Shown piece after piece: positions 34,880 to 41,130 of a stretch of 41,130 nt of DNA. Position 1 is the stretch's first letter. Each line of letters starts with the position of its first letter. Origin of the DNA: Pirellulales bacterium. GTDB lineage: Bacteria; Planctomycetota; Planctomycetia; Pirellulales; JALHPA01. Both the position numbers and the translations under genes were made by a program. The notes below the pieces were generated by a model, which saw only the letters and a list, made by a program, of their open reading frames with translations, was not told the DNA's origin and searched no databases. The stretch covers positions 1 to 41,130 of the forward strand of contig JANRLT010000035.1 of assembly GCA_033762255.1 (NCBI GenBank). Direction: 5' to 3'.

Positions 34880-35569
34880 ATGACAACGTTTTTAGAAACC
34901 CCCCGCGCAATTTGTCTGGCCAGCATTGGCCGGGAACGGCTAGCCAGTCTGCGAAAGCTACTGTCCCCAGGCGAAATTAGTTGTTTGATTTGCGTGCCGA
35001 ACAGGCAGCAAACTAACTTGCTCCCGGTGACGATGCAACTAATCAACCTCATCGACGAAAGCACGTTGTTTGTCGGCGACCTGGACCCCAAGAAACTGGC
35101 GGATTGTGCGAGCGTGAACGGAGCGGACCTGCGGAGATTGTACCACGTCGATTCGCTTAACTGCGATGACCTGGAATGTTTCGCCGACCAATTCCAACAG
35201 GTGATTTTGTGGCTCCCGCCAAACTCGCAACGCGGCCATGAAACTTTGCAACTGGCTCAGAAGCTTGCATCGGCGGGTGCGGGGGGTTTGGTTTGCGGCT
35301 ACGCGACTGTTTCAACCGACCGGCACATGCAAACTATCGCACGCTCGCCGATAGCTGGCATCACCGAACAGGCGGCAAGAACGTGGCTCTTGTGCGATCC
35401 CACACGAAGCCGAACCCAGGTTATTCAACCGAAAGTTGACCCCGAATGTGATCGGGGGTTTGCCGTCGTCATCGATGGGGACAAAGCCACAATCGGCGAC
35501 CAGTTGCCAGCGGGACACAACGCACTAGGTAGCGTCCGGTTTTCGGATAGGGGGTGCAATCATGAATGA
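34880..35569 (+). CDS. Unknown protein, possibly a degenerate RepA/RecA-fold ATPase
   Basis: The 229-residue protein has no family I can name with certainty. Its layout parallels RecA-like RepA ATPases of such elements: GEISCLICVPNRQQTNLLPV stands where a P-loop would be but lacks the G-x4-GK-S/T pattern; VILWLPPNSQ stands where Walker B would be but lacks Asp; and IAGITEQAARTWLLCDPTRS resembles the GSSGITQFCRVVWSLHKADK segment of the ATPase at 38219. It may be a non-catalytic paralogue. The ATG at 34880 has TAGGAGAT upstream. The last 8 bases overlap the next gene. Confidence 0.6.
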   Translation: MTTFLETPRAICLASIGRERLASLRKLLSPGEISCLICVPNRQQTNLLPVTMQLINLIDESTLFVGDLDPKKLADCASVNGADLRRLYHVDSLNCDDLECFADQFQQVILWLPPNSQRGHETLQLAQKLASAGAGGLVCGYATVSTDRHMQTIARSPIAGITEQAARTWLLCDPTRSRTQVIQPKVDPECDRGFAVVIDGDKATIGDQLPAGHNALGSVRFSDRGCNHE

Positions 35570-35768
35570 CTACCGCGAAAGCCGACACATGCCAACGCCA
35601 GCGGCCAACAGTTGGCACAAGCCAAGCCCCCCGCCGTTCAGCCGACGCAAGCCGGTTGATGGGACTGCCAAACGGGTGGCGGAACTGGAATCCTCTGGCA
35701 TGTCCAGAATTGACGCCCTTAAGAAATTGGTGCGGGAGCTAAAGACCCCGCCACCTCGACGAACTTAA
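35562..35768 (+). CDS. Small basic protein of unknown function
   Basis: The 68-residue protein is rich in Pro, Arg and Lys in its first half (HKPSPPPFSRRKPVDG), followed by an amphipathic helix (AKRVAELESSGMSRIDALKK) and a basic tail. It overlaps the previous gene by 8 bases and has GGGGG upstream as a possible ribosome-binding site, so coupling is likely. DNA binding is conceivable from the charge only. A terminator lies about 95 bases downstream. Confidence 0.6.
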   Translation: MNDYRESRHMPTPAANSWHKPSPPPFSRRKPVDGTAKRVAELESSGMSRIDALKKLVRELKTPPPRRT

Positions 35769-35862
35769 ACGGCGGGGAACATCCCCCGCAAGCTAGCTTG
35801 GTTTCGATTTGCACGGCTGTTTGGTTGTTTTAAAGCTTTGCAATGGGTTAAAGCCAAGTGCG

Positions 35863-35900
35863 CCCCGTGTCCCGCCTCTTGCCGGGATGCGGGGTTTTTT
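35863..35900 (+). terminator. Intrinsic terminator ending the first gene group of the element
   Basis: CCCCGTGTCCC (35863-35873) pairs, with two G-U pairs, with GGGATGCGGGG (35884-35894) around a 10-base loop, followed by six T (35895-35900). Confidence 0.85.
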
Positions 35901-36336
35901 CGTTTAAGGCAGACCCCCCCCTTACCCCCCAGGGGTGTCAAATATTTCTTGGAAAGAAAGTATTTTGGTTCGGGGGGTAGGATGCTTAGCGACCGCAAAT
36001 TGAGATTCTTTGCGGAAGAACCTAGCAAGGGGGGGTACCCTATTGTAGGTACTTTCTGGCCGAAAGTTTCAATGCGGTCGAAAAAAATCGCGGAATCTCT
36101 TGCGACTTTCCACCTCCACGATTGAGTTCCTTTGCGGTGCGGGTTTGGGGGGTGCTGGCGGGGGGTGACTGTAACCTTTGTCCAGTAATGGACATAATGT
36201 AAGTAGCGGTGATCGTCGATGGTTAGCTACCTCGGCGATGTAATCAACCGGCGCGGCGTGTGGACTCTCTTTGCCTACCGCACAGACATTCGCCGCGCTG
36301 GTATCCGCTATCTCTCTAGGCAAAAGGCAGGATGCG
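35901..36336. other. Gene-free region of the element with many short inverted repeats
   Basis: No gene is called. Short inverted repeats are dense: TTTCTT and AAGAAA around GGA (about 35946-35960), GTACC and GGTAC (about 36035-36052), ACTTTC and GAAAGT around TGGCC (about 36051-36067), and TGTCCA-GTAA-TGGACA (36179-36194). TACCCCCC near 35925 and GGGGGGTA near 35974 are also complementary. It could be a control or origin region, but nothing is decisive. Confidence 0.35.
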
Positions 36337-37074
36337 ATGGCACAAGTCACGGAACGGCTGTTGGACGCGCTCACCCATGCGCAAGAGTTACGCCATAAGG
36401 TAATGCTAACCGGCGGGCTACTGGCCACAGGTGGCAAGACCAAACAGGTACAGACGGCACAACGGCAATTAGCCGATGAGTTGCACGCCATACAGCGAAT
36501 ATGGCCGGTGGTGGACTCTCCCGCCATGAAGTCCCGGCTAATGAAGCTGGCGACGATGAACGCCAAGGGTGATGATCGTCCGGGTGTAGTCGGCATAAGT
36601 TTTCATTCGTGGCACGCTGCGGGTATCCATGCCGTGGCCGTTGCGATCCGGTTTGCCTATATGTCACTAAAGCCGTCCAGTGAAGTCCCGTTTGACGATG
36701 ATCTGCTAGGACAAGTGGAACCCCTCGACGCGATCACCCTCGACACCGTGGCCGAGTTGGGACGGCGGCTAACGTCGATCCATATTCAACCCCTCATCGT
36801 GGCCGTGGAACGGGAATCGCTTTTGCTTGGTGGCAAGCTATCCGGCGAGCGCAAGAAACGTGGCGTCAAAGGCGCGGGCGTGGCCGTCGAAAGGCGGGAG
36901 GAATCTCTTTATTGGAAATACCGCGATTCTGGCCAAGGGGTGGAGGCATACGGACGCGCCCACCACAAGGCAGGGGTGCCTGCTTTTAGAAAATTGGTTA
37001 ATCGGGTAAAGGCCCGGATCAAGCGTGGAACGTGTTATTATCCCCAAAAACGGCAGAAATACGCGGACGTGTGA
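36337..37074 (+). CDS. Unknown element protein
   Basis: From the ATG at 36337 (preceded by AGGCAGGA) the product has 245 residues. The first part is helical (VTERLLDALTHAQELRHKVM), the middle has SFHSWHAAGIHAVAVAIRFA, and the C-terminus is strongly basic (LSGERKKRGVKGAGVAVERR, then RVKARIKRGTCYYPQKRQKY), suggesting nucleic-acid binding. No family recognised. An in-frame TTG at 36271 is an alternative start. It is followed by a large inverted repeat and the HTH genes. Confidence 0.6.
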   Translation: MAQVTERLLDALTHAQELRHKVMLTGGLLATGGKTKQVQTAQRQLADELHAIQRIWPVVDSPAMKSRLMKLATMNAKGDDRPGVVGISFHSWHAAGIHAVAVAIRFAYMSLKPSSEVPFDDDLLGQVEPLDAITLDTVAELGRRLTSIHIQPLIVAVERESLLLGGKLSGERKKRGVKGAGVAVERREESLYWKYRDSGQGVEAYGRAHHKAGVPAFRKLVNRVKARIKRGTCYYPQKRQKYADV

Positions 37075-37095
37075 CACCCCCGTCAAGCGAAAAAC

Positions 37096-37173
37096 AATTG
37101 TCACCGCTAAAATTCTCTAGGCGATTCCGTGCCGTTAAACGCGGCACTCTCTTGTTCGCCGCCGGTGACAATT
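37096..37173. promoter_or_regulatory. Nested inverted repeat upstream of the excisionase-like gene
   Basis: AATTGTCACCG (37096-37106) and CGGTGACAATT (37163-37173) form a perfect 11-bp outer arm pair. Inside are GGCGA (37120-37124) with TCGCC (37156-37160) and GTGCCG (37129-37134) with CGGCAC (37142-37147). It could be a cruciform protein-binding site, an excision or transfer site, or a structured leader. Confidence 0.5.
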
Positions 37174-37268
37174 AAACATCCTTGAAATTGTTTTGGTGGA
37201 ACTACTGGTAAAAACTCATTACCGCCAAAGCTGGCATATCGCCAGCGGCAAGGATAAGGAGTTTTCTC

Positions 37269-37472
37269 ATGGAACCGGCAGTTGAATTTAGGACGCTATT
37301 CACGCGTCGAACCGCCGCAACGCGGTTAGGACTCTGTACCAAGTCTGTTGATAACCTGGTGCGCGATGGACTCTTGAAGGTGGTGCGGATCGGTAAAGCC
37401 GTCCGCTTTGATCCCGCCGACATAGACGCATTTATCGAAAGCCGCAAGTGTGGAACAGGGGGTGCGCGATGA
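37269..37472 (+). CDS. AlpA/excisionase-like helix-turn-helix protein 1
   Basis: The 67-residue protein is a MerR-like HTH_17 domain: TRRTAATRLGLCTKSVDNLV for the recognition helices, then the wing VVRIGKAVRFDPADIDAFIE. Such proteins act as excisionases or transcriptional activators of integrated elements. AAGGAG at 37255-37260 supports the ATG at 37269. Its stop overlaps the start of the next gene in ATGA. The large inverted repeat upstream is a possible target. Confidence 0.85.
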   Translation: MEPAVEFRTLFTRRTAATRLGLCTKSVDNLVRDGLLKVVRIGKAVRFDPADIDAFIESRKCGTGGAR

Positions 37473-37741
37473 TTGCAACCCCCCAGGTACGCGATCCCGC
37501 CTATCACTTGCGGCGAATTGAAGCCGTCCCCGTGGATCGTCTGGCCGTAGATGCCGTCGATCTGGCCAAGCTGATTGCGGTCAGTGAATCCACGATCCGG
37601 CGCTGGACTGCCAGCGGCACGATCCCCAGCGTGCTAATTGGATCGGTGCGAATTTACCCCCTCGAACATATCCGCCAGTGGTTGGCGGAAATGGTTAGTT
37701 CCCCTTGTGCCGCACAGCGGCAGGAAGCGAGTCAGTCATGA
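37469..37741 (+). CDS. AlpA/excisionase-like helix-turn-helix protein 2
   Basis: The 90-residue protein is a second HTH_17 protein (AVDLAKLIAVSESTIRRWTA, then wing VLIGSVRIYPLEHIRQWLAE), coupled to the first by a four-base ATGA overlap and to the next gene by another. The two may act as a heterodimer or on different sites. Its tail CAAQRQEASQS is encoded by a sequence resembling the REP element at 11454, so the natural C-terminus may have been replaced. Confidence 0.82.
   Translation: MIATPQVRDPAYHLRRIEAVPVDRLAVDAVDLAKLIAVSESTIRRWTASGTIPSVLIGSVRIYPLEHIRQWLAEMVSSPCAAQRQEASQS
37700..37727 (+). repeat. REP-like fragment at the 3' end of the second HTH gene
   Basis: The stretch CTTGTGCCGCACAGCGGCA, followed by GGAAGC, resembles REP copy 1 (CCTGTGCCGCGCAGCGGCA, then AGAAGC), with the GCCGC/GCGGC stem kept. 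In this reading frame both encode CAAQRQEA. The similarity covers under 30 bases. Confidence 0.5.
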
Positions 37742-38133
37742 ACTGGGAAGATTTTGATGAGTACAGCCGCCTGGTGTACGACAGCCTCAAGGATGACATC
37801 AAAGAATCCTCAAAGCGTGCTGAAGATCGGACCATCGCAGATGTTGAATTGAATCGTATCCGGTTTTTGTTGTCCTACACAAATTCTGAAATTGACGATT
37901 CTTGCGTGGATGTGGGATTCGCGGAATGTGTGTTGGGGATCGACCTCGACCAATGCAATCCGTATGAGATTTGCAGCGATGATGGACACCGCCAGTTGCT
38001 TCCGTACAGGCGTCGAACGCGCGACGGTGACTGGGTCGTGCCAACTGTAGAAGTGGTGATTTGTATTCGCGAAAACTTTAAGTGGGACCACCGCGAATTG
38101 CATTTTGTAAACAGCAACGGCCAAGGTGTTTAA
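37738..38133 (+). CDS. Unknown element protein
   Basis: The 131-residue protein starts at ATG 37738, overlapping the stop of the HTH gene as ATGA. It is acidic and helical at the start (EDFDEYSRLVYDSLKDDIKE), with a CxxD-rich middle (CVDVGFAECVLGIDLDQCNP) and beta-like end (VVPTVEVVICIRENFKWDHR). No family recognised. The stop lies within a small stem, ACGGCCA (38117-38123) with TGGCCGT (38137-38143). Confidence 0.65.
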   Translation: MNWEDFDEYSRLVYDSLKDDIKESSKRAEDRTIADVELNRIRFLLSYTNSEIDDSCVDVGFAECVLGIDLDQCNPYEICSDDGHRQLLPYRRRTRDGDWVVPTVEVVICIRENFKWDHRELHFVNSNGQGV

Positions 38134-38167
38134 CCCTGGCCGTGCCGTCTGTAATCAACCCCTCTTA

Positions 38168-38197
38168 GCGGTGGACGTGTTAGCGCACGTCCGCCGC
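38168..38197 (+). promoter_or_regulatory. Hairpin immediately upstream of the RepA-like gene
   Basis: GCGGTGGACGTG (38168-38179) pairs with CACGTCCGCCGC (38186-38197) over 12 bp with one G-U pair around TTAGCG. It has no T tract, ends 8 bases before the AAGGA ribosome-binding site, and could be an operator or control of the replication gene. Confidence 0.55.
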
Positions 38198-38218
38198 GAT
38201 TCATAAGGATTATAGCCA

Positions 38219-39400
38219 GTGGACAAGGCACAAGATAGATATTGTTGGATCGTTTCACGCCTACTCAAAAATCACGCTGTAAACGGTGAAATTGGCCGTT
38301 TAACAGGCGATTACCGCACTCAGGCGGAAAAGCTGCGCGACCTGCCATTCACGGATCGGCAAGCTTTTTTTGAGACAAAGATTCTCCCCGATGACTCCCT
38401 CGAGCGCGACCGGATGATCCGGCTGGTGCTGGCGGCTGATCCGTGGAAAGACCCGGATCAACCGACCACATTCGCTGATTTATCCGGTAAGATTGCCGCG
38501 ACGGAATGGGAATGGCAGGACTGGCTCCCGCGTGGATTCTTAACCCTCCTGGTGGCTGAACAGTCTATTGGCAAGTCCTACTTTGCATTAACCGCCATAG
38601 GCCGTGCAATCCTTTGTGGCGGTATCTGGCCAGACCGCACGCCAGCACAGCACGATCCCAAGAGCCGGATTCTTTGGTGCGAAAGCGAAGGTATGTTAGC
38701 CGCGCACTTGGAACGCGCCAGCAAGGCCGGATTACCTCTTAGCCGAATTCTGATTTGGAATGACGATCCATTCTCCATTCCAAATTTGCGCGATCCCCGC
38801 GACGCCGACAAGCTGCGGGATGTCGTGGCGATCCATAAGCCGCGATTGCTGGTGCTGGATTCATTCAGCGGTGCCCACAACGGCAAGGAAAATTCCAGCG
38901 ATGAAACATTGCCGGTTACCCGACTGTTGGCAGAGATTGCGGCACGTAATCAAATAGCTGTCCTGGTTATTCACCACTTACGAAAACAGACCAAAGGCGA
39001 TGACGAACTAACCCTATCTCGAATTCGTGGATCGTCTGGAATCACGCAATTTTGCCGCGTCGTGTGGAGCCTCCACAAAGCCGACAAGCGCAAGGCCGAA
39101 ATCGAACTGGCTCAGTTAAAGAATAACTTGGCCGTACCGCCGGAACCGGTAGGCGTCCGCATGGATCAAGGCCAGTTTGCCTATTGCGATCTACCACAGG
39201 TCGCGCCGACCGCCGGTGCTAGTGCAACGGACTGGCTGCGGGATTATCTGTCCAATGGCGGAAGGCGACGGCAGGACGCTGTCGACGCCGGAAAAGCTGC
39301 GGGACATTCCCAGCGAAATATCGACCGCGCCAAGACCGCGCTTGATTTGGTGGCTACTCAGGACGGCAAGGAAACGATCTGGACTTTACCTGAATTTTGA
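38219..39400 (+). CDS. RepA-like RecA-fold ATPase/helicase (AAA_25)
   Basis: The 393-residue protein starts with GTG at 38219, nine bases after AAGGA. The RecA-like domain at about 95-315 has Walker A VAEQSIGKSYFAL (G118-K119-S120, with Ala in place of the first Gly), Walker B LLVLDSFSG (D214), VIHHLRK, and RGSSGITQFCRVVWSL, as in RepA helicases of small replicons. The C-terminus (about 335-393, SNGGRRRQDAVDAGKAAGHS) looks like a winged helix. Role inferred: replicative helicase of the element, acting with the iterons and primase that follow. Confidence 0.85.
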   Translation: MDKAQDRYCWIVSRLLKNHAVNGEIGRLTGDYRTQAEKLRDLPFTDRQAFFETKILPDDSLERDRMIRLVLAADPWKDPDQPTTFADLSGKIAATEWEWQDWLPRGFLTLLVAEQSIGKSYFALTAIGRAILCGGIWPDRTPAQHDPKSRILWCESEGMLAAHLERASKAGLPLSRILIWNDDPFSIPNLRDPRDADKLRDVVAIHKPRLLVLDSFSGAHNGKENSSDETLPVTRLLAEIAARNQIAVLVIHHLRKQTKGDDELTLSRIRGSSGITQFCRVVWSLHKADKRKAEIELAQLKNNLAVPPEPVGVRMDQGQFAYCDLPQVAPTAGASATDWLRDYLSNGGRRRQDAVDAGKAAGHSQRNIDRAKTALDLVATQDGKETIWTLPEF

Positions 39401-39415
39401 TCCCTCAAGGGAACC

Positions 39416-39556
39416 TTTGCCAACGTTCCCCCCCTAGGGTGCAAAAGCTTGGCAAACGTTCATTTTTTCGACGTAACCCTTTACCAAATAACAACTAATG
39501 TTTTGCCAAGCAGTTGGCAAACGTTCCCCCCTTGGCAAACGTTTTGGCAAACGTTC
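39416..39556 (+). repeat. Iteron array, candidate replication origin
   Basis: TTGGCAAACGTT occurs at 39449-39460, 39514-39525, 39532-39543 and 39544-39555, the last two directly tandem. A degenerate copy TTTGCCAACGTTC is at 39416-39428. TTGCCAA (39503-39509) faces TTGGCAA (39514-39520) as an inverted repeat. The array lies between the RepA-like gene and the primase start, the usual place for an iteron origin. Translated, it would encode repeats of WQTF, but the primase most probably starts after it. Confidence 0.8.
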
Positions 39557-39562
39557 ATTCCC

Positions 39563-40621
39563 ATGCAAACGGACTTGCAATCCCTCATCGAAAACGATCT
39601 TGGCCCTGGCCGTCGATCCGGTAACCGGACATTTTGGATTTGTCCGTTCCATGAGGAAAAATCTGGCAGTCTGACCGTCACGCCGGACGGCGAAAGGTAC
39701 AAATGTTTCGGGTGCGGTAAATCCGGCGACGCTATCGCTTGGCTAATGGATCGGCACAGTCTCACATTCAGGGACGCCGCCGACCGGGTAGGGAAAGTCC
39801 TGGATCGGCCAAAAAAACTGAGTCTGAATTCAGACGCAGTTAATTCACCCCCACAACCCCGATTCAAGGCCGCTAGCACGCCGCCAGAAGCCGACTGGCG
39901 GGACAAGGCCATAACGATCATCAAACAGGCGGAAACACGTCTCCACAGCCGCGATGGATTTGACGCGCTCAATTATCTTTTCCTGCGCGGACTGACCCTC
40001 GACACGATCAAGGCAGGACACCTTGGACTGACCGCCGACGGCGGCATATCGATCCCCTGGTTTGACGCCAGCGGCACGCCGGTATTTATCCAAGTGCGGC
40101 AATTACGGAAACTACCCAAATACAAGGCGATCCCTGGCGGCAAGCGTGTTGATTTTTACCCGCGACGTCCGCGTCCTGGTCGGCCATGTTTGATCGTGGA
40201 AGGGGAGTTTGACGCGCTCTTGGCGGCACAGGACATAGGCGATTGCATCGACGTTTGCACTCTTGGCGGCGCGGCTGACAGCCTATCCTCGAGCGCGGCA
40301 ATGGCATTGTGTTCCGCCAGTGTGGTTTTGATTGCGACCGACAGCGATAAAGCCGGGGATTTGGCGGCTGAAACGCTACGCAACGTGGTCCTAAATTCGA
40401 TCCGTGTTCTCTGGCCGGTAGGCAAAGACGCGACCGAATGTTTCGGATTGCGCCGCACGCTGCGGGTAATGCAGGCCGACCTCCCCCGATGTTCCGCCGG
40501 GAAATGTGACTCTTGGTGGATCGGGGACAAAGGACGTCTGCATTGTGGCGTTTGTCGGCCCTACGGAGATGCCTACGAAGGGATCGTCCTACTGGCCGAT
40601 GGCGCGGTGGTGGAAAGATGA
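39563..40621 (+). CDS. CHC2-TOPRIM primase-like protein
   Basis: From ATG 39563 the product has 352 residues. The DnaG-type zinc ribbon WICPFHEEKSGSLTVTPDGE then YKCFGCGKSGD gives C27, H30, C48 and C51. A TOPRIM domain follows at about 205-275 (CLIVEGEFDALL with E213 and IATDSDKAGD with D260, D262). A second Cys set (C310, C315, C328, C331; KCDSWWIGDKGRLHCGVC) at the end may be another zinc knuckle. An upstream in-frame start would translate the iterons and is disfavoured. Likely element primase; it overlaps the next gene in ATGA. Confidence 0.88.
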   Translation: MQTDLQSLIENDLGPGRRSGNRTFWICPFHEEKSGSLTVTPDGERYKCFGCGKSGDAIAWLMDRHSLTFRDAADRVGKVLDRPKKLSLNSDAVNSPPQPRFKAASTPPEADWRDKAITIIKQAETRLHSRDGFDALNYLFLRGLTLDTIKAGHLGLTADGGISIPWFDASGTPVFIQVRQLRKLPKYKAIPGGKRVDFYPRRPRPGRPCLIVEGEFDALLAAQDIGDCIDVCTLGGAADSLSSSAAMALCSASVVLIATDSDKAGDLAAETLRNVVLNSIRVLWPVGKDATECFGLRRTLRVMQADLPRCSAGKCDSWWIGDKGRLHCGVCRPYGDAYEGIVLLADGAVVER

Positions 40622-40830
40622 AAACAACCAAACGCAAGGCGCGCCTAGGGGAAGTTCAGCTAGAACTATTCCCGGAACCGACCCGCCAGCAGGTGGCCGC
40701 GACGATGACATTCGTGGCTATCCCCCAGCGGGAACCTACCGATGCCGACCGGGAAGGGATTGCCAGATTTGTGGCCGAAGCCAGAACATACCGCGACCGT
40801 CCGCCTGATCCGCATACACTACCCTTTTAG
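40618..40830 (+). CDS. Small element protein of unknown function
   Basis: The ATG at 40618 overlaps the primase stop. The 70-residue product starts basic (KTTKRKARLGEVQLELFPEP) and ends with PPDPHTLPF. The motif QLELFPEP resembles a beta-clamp-binding motif (QLxLF), so interaction with the DNA polymerase clamp is possible; this is inference. Upstream in-frame codons exist but lie inside the primase gene. Confidence 0.6.
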   Translation: MKTTKRKARLGEVQLELFPEPTRQQVAATMTFVAIPQREPTDADREGIARFVAEARTYRDRPPDPHTLPF

Positions 40831-40966
40831 CAAAATTCGACCGCGTAATAGGCCGCTACGCTGCGATTCGTGGCGTCCCTCGACTAGGAACACCATGACA
40901 GCAACTGGCCGTTATAACGCAAATTTGAACGCCAATTGTTAGGGACTGGCAGGGGGTGTTATCTGC

Positions 40967-40995
40967 TTGATAAAATTGCAAGCAACCCATATAAT
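40967..40995 (+). promoter_or_regulatory. Sigma70-like promoter of the XRE regulator, probably leaderless
   Basis: TTGATA (40967-40972), a 17-base spacer and a perfect TATAAT (40990-40995). Transcription would start about 7 bases later, at or next to the ATG at 41002. No ribosome-binding site is present. A leaderless message, as for some phage repressors, is predicted. Confidence 0.7.
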
Positions 40996-41001
40996 TCCAA
41001 T

Positions 41002-41130
41002 ATGGCAAAGTTTCATTCATTTACCGAACAGCTAATACGGATCATCAAACGATCCAAGTTATCGCGGTATGCAATTTACAAACGCACGGGAATTGACCAA
41101 GCGGTGTTGTCACGTTTTGTTAGTGGCAAG
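41002..41130 (+). CDS. XRE-family helix-turn-helix regulator (3' end outside the window)
   Basis: The 43 residues seen (MAKFHSFTEQLIRIIKRSKL, then SRYAIYKRTGIDQAVLSRFV) match an XRE-type HTH, with a clear turn between RTGIDQAVLSRF. The gene runs off the right edge. By position near an element end it is likely the element's repressor, and an integrase gene may follow. Confidence 0.8.
   Translation, partial: MAKFHSFTEQLIRIIKRSKLSRYAIYKRTGIDQAVLSRFVSGK

Larger units (their letters stand above)
34302..41130. mobile_element. Integrated replicative element (left part)
   Basis: From the tRNA-like fragment to the window edge all genes point rightward and include element hallmarks: excisionase-like HTH genes, a RepA-like ATPase, iterons, a CHC2-TOPRIM primase and an XRE regulator. 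Several genes overlap by ATGA. No capsid, conjugation or housekeeping gene is seen. The right end is not in the window. It could be an integrated plasmid, a phage satellite or an integrative element. Confidence 0.7.

Noticed and set aside
36219-36405. A short frame starting ATGGTTAGC before the 36337 gene
   Set aside because: It overlaps the 36337 gene in another frame, lacks a ribosome-binding site and has no recognisable feature.
39449-39562. An earlier start for the primase
   Set aside because: It would encode the iterons as repeated WQTF; the zinc ribbon begins normally from the ATG at 39563.

Overview
The window looks like a chromosomal segment of a planctomycete, most likely of the Pirellulales. 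This rests on the gene mix, not on a marker gene: two Gfo/Idh-type oxidoreductases with twin-arginine leaders, a Cys-rich outer-membrane beta-barrel of the BBP2 type, an FGE-fold secreted protein, three Uma2-family proteins, a CheB/CheR hybrid kinase, a CsrA-receiver fusion and many short secreted proteins of unknown role. No rRNA, complete tRNA or CRISPR array was found.

Layout. (1) 1-1817: the end of an unknown gene, a thioredoxin-like gene with a long, possibly structured leader, a bidirectional terminator and a Fur-family regulator on the minus strand. (2) 2068-9955: an Fe-S cluster assembly locus, in order SufR-like regulator, an orphan NuoB, SufC, SufB, SufD, Rieske ferredoxin, two duplicated Uma2 genes and a SufT/MIP18-type protein with a large His/Cys-rich insertion. 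No cysteine desulfurase or sulfur-acceptor gene is present. A palindrome and a sigma70-like promoter precede sufR. (3) 10189-18701: a Gfo/Idh oxidoreductase, a RAYT (REP-associated tyrosine transposase) flanked by inverted REP elements, an AT-rich secreted protein, a putative beta-propeller protein, a permuted acyl-carrier-like membrane protein, a SHOCT-DUF4870 protein, a sulfotransferase and the CsrA-receiver fusion. (4) 18713-24343, minus strand: a giant CheB-CheR-PAS-kinase-receiver protein convergent with the CsrA fusion, then serine acetyltransferase. (5) 24632-33996: DinB-like protein, FGE-fold protein, MazF-like toxin with antitoxin, second Gfo/Idh, Uma2, a membrane protein, the BBP2 barrel, a structured intergenic region with a three-way-junction inverted repeat, a P-II protein and a small secreted protein.

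(6) From about 34302 to the right edge the sequence looks like an integrated, self-replicating mobile element. Its left end carries what looks like the 3' part of a tRNA gene on the minus strand (T-loop, T-stem and acceptor half only), fused in frame to an open reading frame that I interpret as the displaced C-terminal tail of an integrase. Inside are two coupled AlpA/excisionase-like HTH genes, a RepA-like RecA-fold ATPase, an iteron array of TTGGCAAACGTT repeats, a CHC2-TOPRIM primase, a possible Walker-less paralogue of the ATPase, several unknown small genes and, at the edge, an XRE-type regulator expected to be transcribed as a leaderless mRNA. The integrase and right attachment site would lie beyond the window.

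The most interesting candidates are the integrated iteron replicon with its integrase-tail swap, the three-way-junction element before glnB, the permuted acyl-carrier membrane protein, the His/Cys-rich SufT, the CsrA-receiver fusion and the RAYT/REP island with a compensatory stem change. All family assignments are by reading motifs; no database search was run.
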